Shown here: positions 6,803 to 8,292 of the stretch, piece by piece
Numbering within the stretch: the stretch's first letter is position 1
Layout: each line of letters opens with the position of its first letter
Assembly (NCBI GenBank): GCA_023395755.1
Contig: JAEWYG010000008.1
Span: 1-8,292 of the forward strand
Length of the DNA: 8,292 nucleotides
From: Actinomycetes bacterium
Lineage (GTDB): Bacteria > Actinomycetota > Coriobacteriia > Coriobacteriales > Eggerthellaceae
Direction of reading: 5' to 3'
The notes under the pieces: generated by a model
The model's database searches: none
What the model was told of the DNA's origin: nothing
What the model saw: only the letters and a program-made list of their open reading frames with translations
Translations under genes and position numbers: made by a program

Positions 6803-7058
6803 CGTTTGTGTTGGCGGTCGAGCTCCGCCCCGAAAAAAGCTGCCGCACTCTTCAGTATCTCATTGGTGCGTCTGAGTTCTTTGTTCTCGCGCTCTAGTTG
6901 CCGCATACGCTCAGAGGCTGTCATACCGTTAGCAAGAGGCTCTCCGGCATTCTCAGCTGTTCTGACCCACTTCCGTAGTGTCTCAGGTGTCATACCGAGC
7001 TTTTCTGCAATCGAGATGATGCAGGCCCACTGAGAGGGGTACTCTCCTTGGTGCTCAT
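6799..7058 (-). pseudogene. IS3-family OrfA, 5' end lost to IS21 #2
   Basis: OrfA is the DNA-binding partner of the IS3 transposase. The retained part, about 86 codons, has the HTH_Tnp_1 helix-turn-helix (ACIISIAEKLGMTPETLRKWV) and a leucine-zipper-like coiled coil (RMRQLERENKELRRTNEILK), ending in AAFFGAELDRQHKR and TGA at 6801-6799. Family members normally have about 15 more N-terminal residues before the EHxxEYPS motif. Here the frame continues past 7058 only as IS21 end sequence, up to a TTG at 7092 behind a TGA. The TTG has no ribosome binding site and is not a credible start. Confidence 0.82.
6813..6838 (-). promoter_or_regulatory. candidate -1 ribosomal frameshift signal between orfA and orfB
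   Basis: On the minus strand the heptamer T TTT TTC (6838-6832) lies in the orfA frame as GCT TTT TTC, a canonical X XXY YYZ slippery site. A -1 slip there enters the orfB frame without meeting a stop before orfB's ATG. A GGCGG/CCGCC stem (6829-6825 with 6817-6813, 7-nt loop) starts two bases later and could stimulate slippage, though the spacing is shorter than usual. IS3 elements commonly make OrfAB this way. Confidence 0.6.
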
Positions 7059-7077
7059 TGATTATTACAAGTAAATC

Positions 7078-7148
7078 GGTACATCGTTCCAAATTTCACC
7101 GGCACCCGTTACGGGGCTACCGGTACATCATTACGCTCTATCGGTACA
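7078..7148 (+). repeat. four-box end array of IS21 #2
   Basis: GGTACA occurs at 7078-7083, 7122-7127 and 7143-7148, and a degenerate GGCACC at 7101-7106. The spacings are 23, 21 and 21 bp. The context is mostly CGGTACAYC. By analogy with IS21 these are transposase binding sites. Element #1 shows the same period with GGTACC. Confidence 0.65.
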
Positions 7149-7163
7149 CCACAACATATTGAT

Positions 7164-7193
7164 TTGACTCGCATACTCGTCATTCTCCAAAAT
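7164..7193 (+). promoter_or_regulatory. candidate istA promoter of IS21 #2
   Basis: TTGACT (7164-7169) matches the -35 consensus at five of six positions. CAAAAT (7188-7193) matches the -10 at four of six, after an 18-nt spacer. Transcription would begin near 7200, just past the left arm of the hairpin. It rests on the sequence match alone. Confidence 0.35.
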
Positions 7194-7243
7194 CATCGCT
7201 AACGCAGCAAAGATGACTGCGTCGCAAAACGATGATTGGAGAA
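7183..7243 (+). promoter_or_regulatory. inverted repeat masking the istA ribosome binding site (IS21 #2)
   Basis: TTCTCCAAAATCATCG (7183-7198) pairs with CGATGATTGGAGAA (7230-7243), leaving two unpaired A on the left. An inner stem ACGCAG/CTGCGT (7202-7207, 7217-7222) extends it. The Shine-Dalgarno GGAG (7238-7241), 7 nt before the ATG, is inside the right arm. The layout copies that of IS21 #1 with unrelated arm sequence. Confidence 0.62.
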
Positions 7244-7248
7244 AATTA

Positions 7249-8292
7249 ATGAGTAGTGTTAGCTACCGCGATGTGCTCCGCCATCGTGCCAGCGGTTTGA
7301 GTTTGCAGAAAACTGCAGACGCTTGCGGCTGCGCCCGATCGACGGTGCAAGACATCGTGCAACTCGCGAAGAAGCGCGATGTTGGATGGAAGGATGTTGA
7401 GGATCTTACCGACGCCGAAGCGTATGAGCTGGTAAGAGGAAAGCCTGAGCAAGTCGAGCTCTACGCGCCCATCGACTACAAAAAGATCTACGACGAAATG
7501 ACGCGCGACAGAACCATGAAGATGACCATTCTGTGGGAAGAATACGTCATCGAGGCGGTTGAATCCGATAAGCGCCCCTACCAATACTCGCGCTTCTGCG
7601 AGAAATACCATGTCTGGTGCGATGCCAACGATATTGCCGTCATCAGGCGATACATCGCCGCTGACATTGGAGAGTTTGATTGGGCCGGCAAGAAGCTGAC
7701 CATCTGCAATCCCGATGCTGGCGAGCTCGCTGATGTGCCGGTATTCGTGGCCTGCCTGCCGTATTCGCAATACGTATTCGTCCGCGCATACCCCGATATG
7801 ACGATGGAAAGCTGGCTTCAAGCAGCGGCCGACAGCTTCGCATTCTTCGGCGGGTGTCCCCGCATCGTCGTTATCGACAATCTTCGAACTGGCGTAACGA
7901 AGCATACCTCCGAAGAGATCGTGCTTAACCGGACGTTCAGGGAATTTGCCGAGCATTACAACGTTGCGGTAATTCCGCACGCACCTCGCCGACCACGCGG
8001 TAAGAACAGCGTCGAGTCGTCTGTTGACAAGTTCGCCAACAAGATACGCCTTGAACTGCGAAAACAGCGCTTCTTCGATATTGACGAACTCAATGAAGCC
8101 GTTGCCGCAAAGGCAGCGGAGCTAAACGCAAAACCCTTTCAAAAGCGCGCTTCATCTCGGGCTGAAGTGTTCTTGGAACGCGAGAAGCCATGTTTGCAGC
8201 CGTTGCCCGAACGCCCTTGGGAACGCGCGATTTGGTCGCCAAAAGTCAAAGTGGGAAAGAACTATCACGTTTTATGCGCAGCCGATAAGGTT
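7249..8292 (+). CDS. istA: IS21-family transposase IstA (element #2), 3' end outside the window
   Basis: A DDE transposase, open for 348 codons to the window edge without a stop. The N-terminal helix-turn-helix is at about residues 16-40 (LSLQKTADACGCARSTVQDI). The triad is Asp144 (GEFDWAGK), Asp210 (VVIDNLRTG) and Glu256 (KNSVESSVDKF), with spacings of 66 and 46. After the catalytic core, PLPERPWERAIWSPKVKVGKNY begins the family's C-terminal domain. About 150-190 residues are probably missing, followed by istB, if it is like its relatives. The start at 7249 is set by GGAG at 7238-7241 with 7-nt spacing. It is clearly a homologue of the first IstA but diverged along its length, so the two elements are not copies of each other. 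The open frame argues for a recent arrival. Confidence 0.9.
   Translation, partial: MSSVSYRDVLRHRASGLSLQKTADACGCARSTVQDIVQLAKKRDVGWKDVEDLTDAEAYELVRGKPEQVELYAPIDYKKIYDEMTRDRTMKMTILWEEYVIEAVESDKRPYQYSRFCEKYHVWCDANDIAVIRRYIAADIGEFDWAGKKLTICNPDAGELADVPVFVACLPYSQYVFVRAYPDMTMESWLQAAADSFAFFGGCPRIVVIDNLRTGVTKHTSEEIVLNRTFREFAEHYNVAVIPHAPRRPRGKNSVESSVDKFANKIRLELRKQRFFDIDELNEAVAAKAAELNAKPFQKRASSRAEVFLEREKPCLQPLPERPWERAIWSPKVKVGKNYHVLCAADKV

Larger units (their letters stand above)
5883..7058 (-). mobile_element. IS3-family element, 5' end interrupted by IS21 #2
   Basis: orfB and orfA lie on the minus strand with the family's ATGA overlap and a candidate frameshift site. The orfB-side terminus is TGAATTGCCCCGGG starting at 5883, exactly where IS21 #1 homology ends. 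The orfA side breaks near 7058, where the IS21 #2 left end begins. The orfA start and the other IS3 terminus are not in the window. With a nonsense codon in orfB and a split orfA, this copy is inactive. Confidence 0.8.
7059..8292 (+). mobile_element. IS21-family element #2 (left part, continues beyond the window)
   Basis: The left end is placed at TGATTATTAC (7059), 19 nt before the first GGTACA box. This parallels TGAGTAGTAG and 18 nt in element #1; seven of the first ten bases agree. A 190-bp leader with four boxes and a hairpin precedes istA, which is open to the window edge. istB and the right end are not visible. The box sequence (GGTACA, not GGTACC) and the diverged IstA show it is a different IS21 lineage from #1. 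Confidence 0.78.

Noticed and set aside
6799..7092. Complete orfA of 97 codons starting from the TTG at 7092
   Set aside because: The codons beyond 7058 are the IS21 #2 left end including its first GGTACA box, and the TTG has no ribosome binding site.
7246..7980. Minus-strand 244-codon frame opposite istA of IS21 #2
   Set aside because: It is antisense to a clear DDE transposase, resembles no family I know, and follows from the codon bias of the plus-strand gene.
1..8292. A new defence, toxin-antitoxin or biosynthetic system
   Set aside because: Apart from the lectin-peptidase and gene fragments, every coding region belongs to an insertion sequence; no cargo gene lies between them in this window.

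Overview
The window is a secreted cell-wall protein gene followed by a stack of insertion sequences. It comes from a bacterium, most plausibly an Actinomycetota member of the Coriobacteriia type. That guess rests on three things: a ricin-type lectin fused to an NlpC/P60 peptidase, mid-range base composition, and an IS3-family end (TGAATTGCCCCGGG...) of a kind I associate with actinobacteria. The taxonomy is inference, because no rRNA or housekeeping gene is present.

Layout. 1-80: possible tail of an upstream gene, ending in a weak hairpin. 260-2863: an 867-residue exported protein with a signal peptide, an acidic Ser/Thr/Asn-rich spacer, twelve beta-trefoil repeats (four ricin-type lectin domains) and a C-terminal NlpC/P60 Cys-His peptidase domain. 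2864-3324: a gene-poor stretch with two perfect hairpins and, on the minus strand, a 64-codon C-terminal scrap of an unidentified Trp/Tyr-rich protein. 3325-5882: an IS21-family element (IS21#1, istA plus istB). 5883-7058: part of an IS3-family element on the minus strand (orfB with a nonsense codon, orfA without its 5' end). 7059-8292: the left part of a second, different IS21-family element (IS21#2, istA), which runs off the window.

The three elements appear to be nested. The 52-bp inverted repeat shared by the IS21#1 ends stops at 5882, and the next base begins a recognisable IS3 end, so IS3 sits inside the right end of IS21#1. The IS3 orfA reading frame loses family resemblance at about 7058, where the TG-initiated left end of IS21#2 begins, so IS21#2 sits inside IS3. 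The missing halves should lie beyond 8292 in reverse order.

Both IS21 elements share a leader design. Arrays of GGTAC-type boxes with about 22-bp periodicity are followed by a candidate promoter and an inverted repeat whose right arm contains the istA ribosome binding site. The predicted start of native transcription falls within or after the left arm, so only read-through transcripts from outside should hide the ribosome binding site. I see no CRISPR array, tRNA, rRNA, phage gene or obvious defence system. The most interesting signals are the nesting, the matched istA leaders and the large lectin-peptidase.
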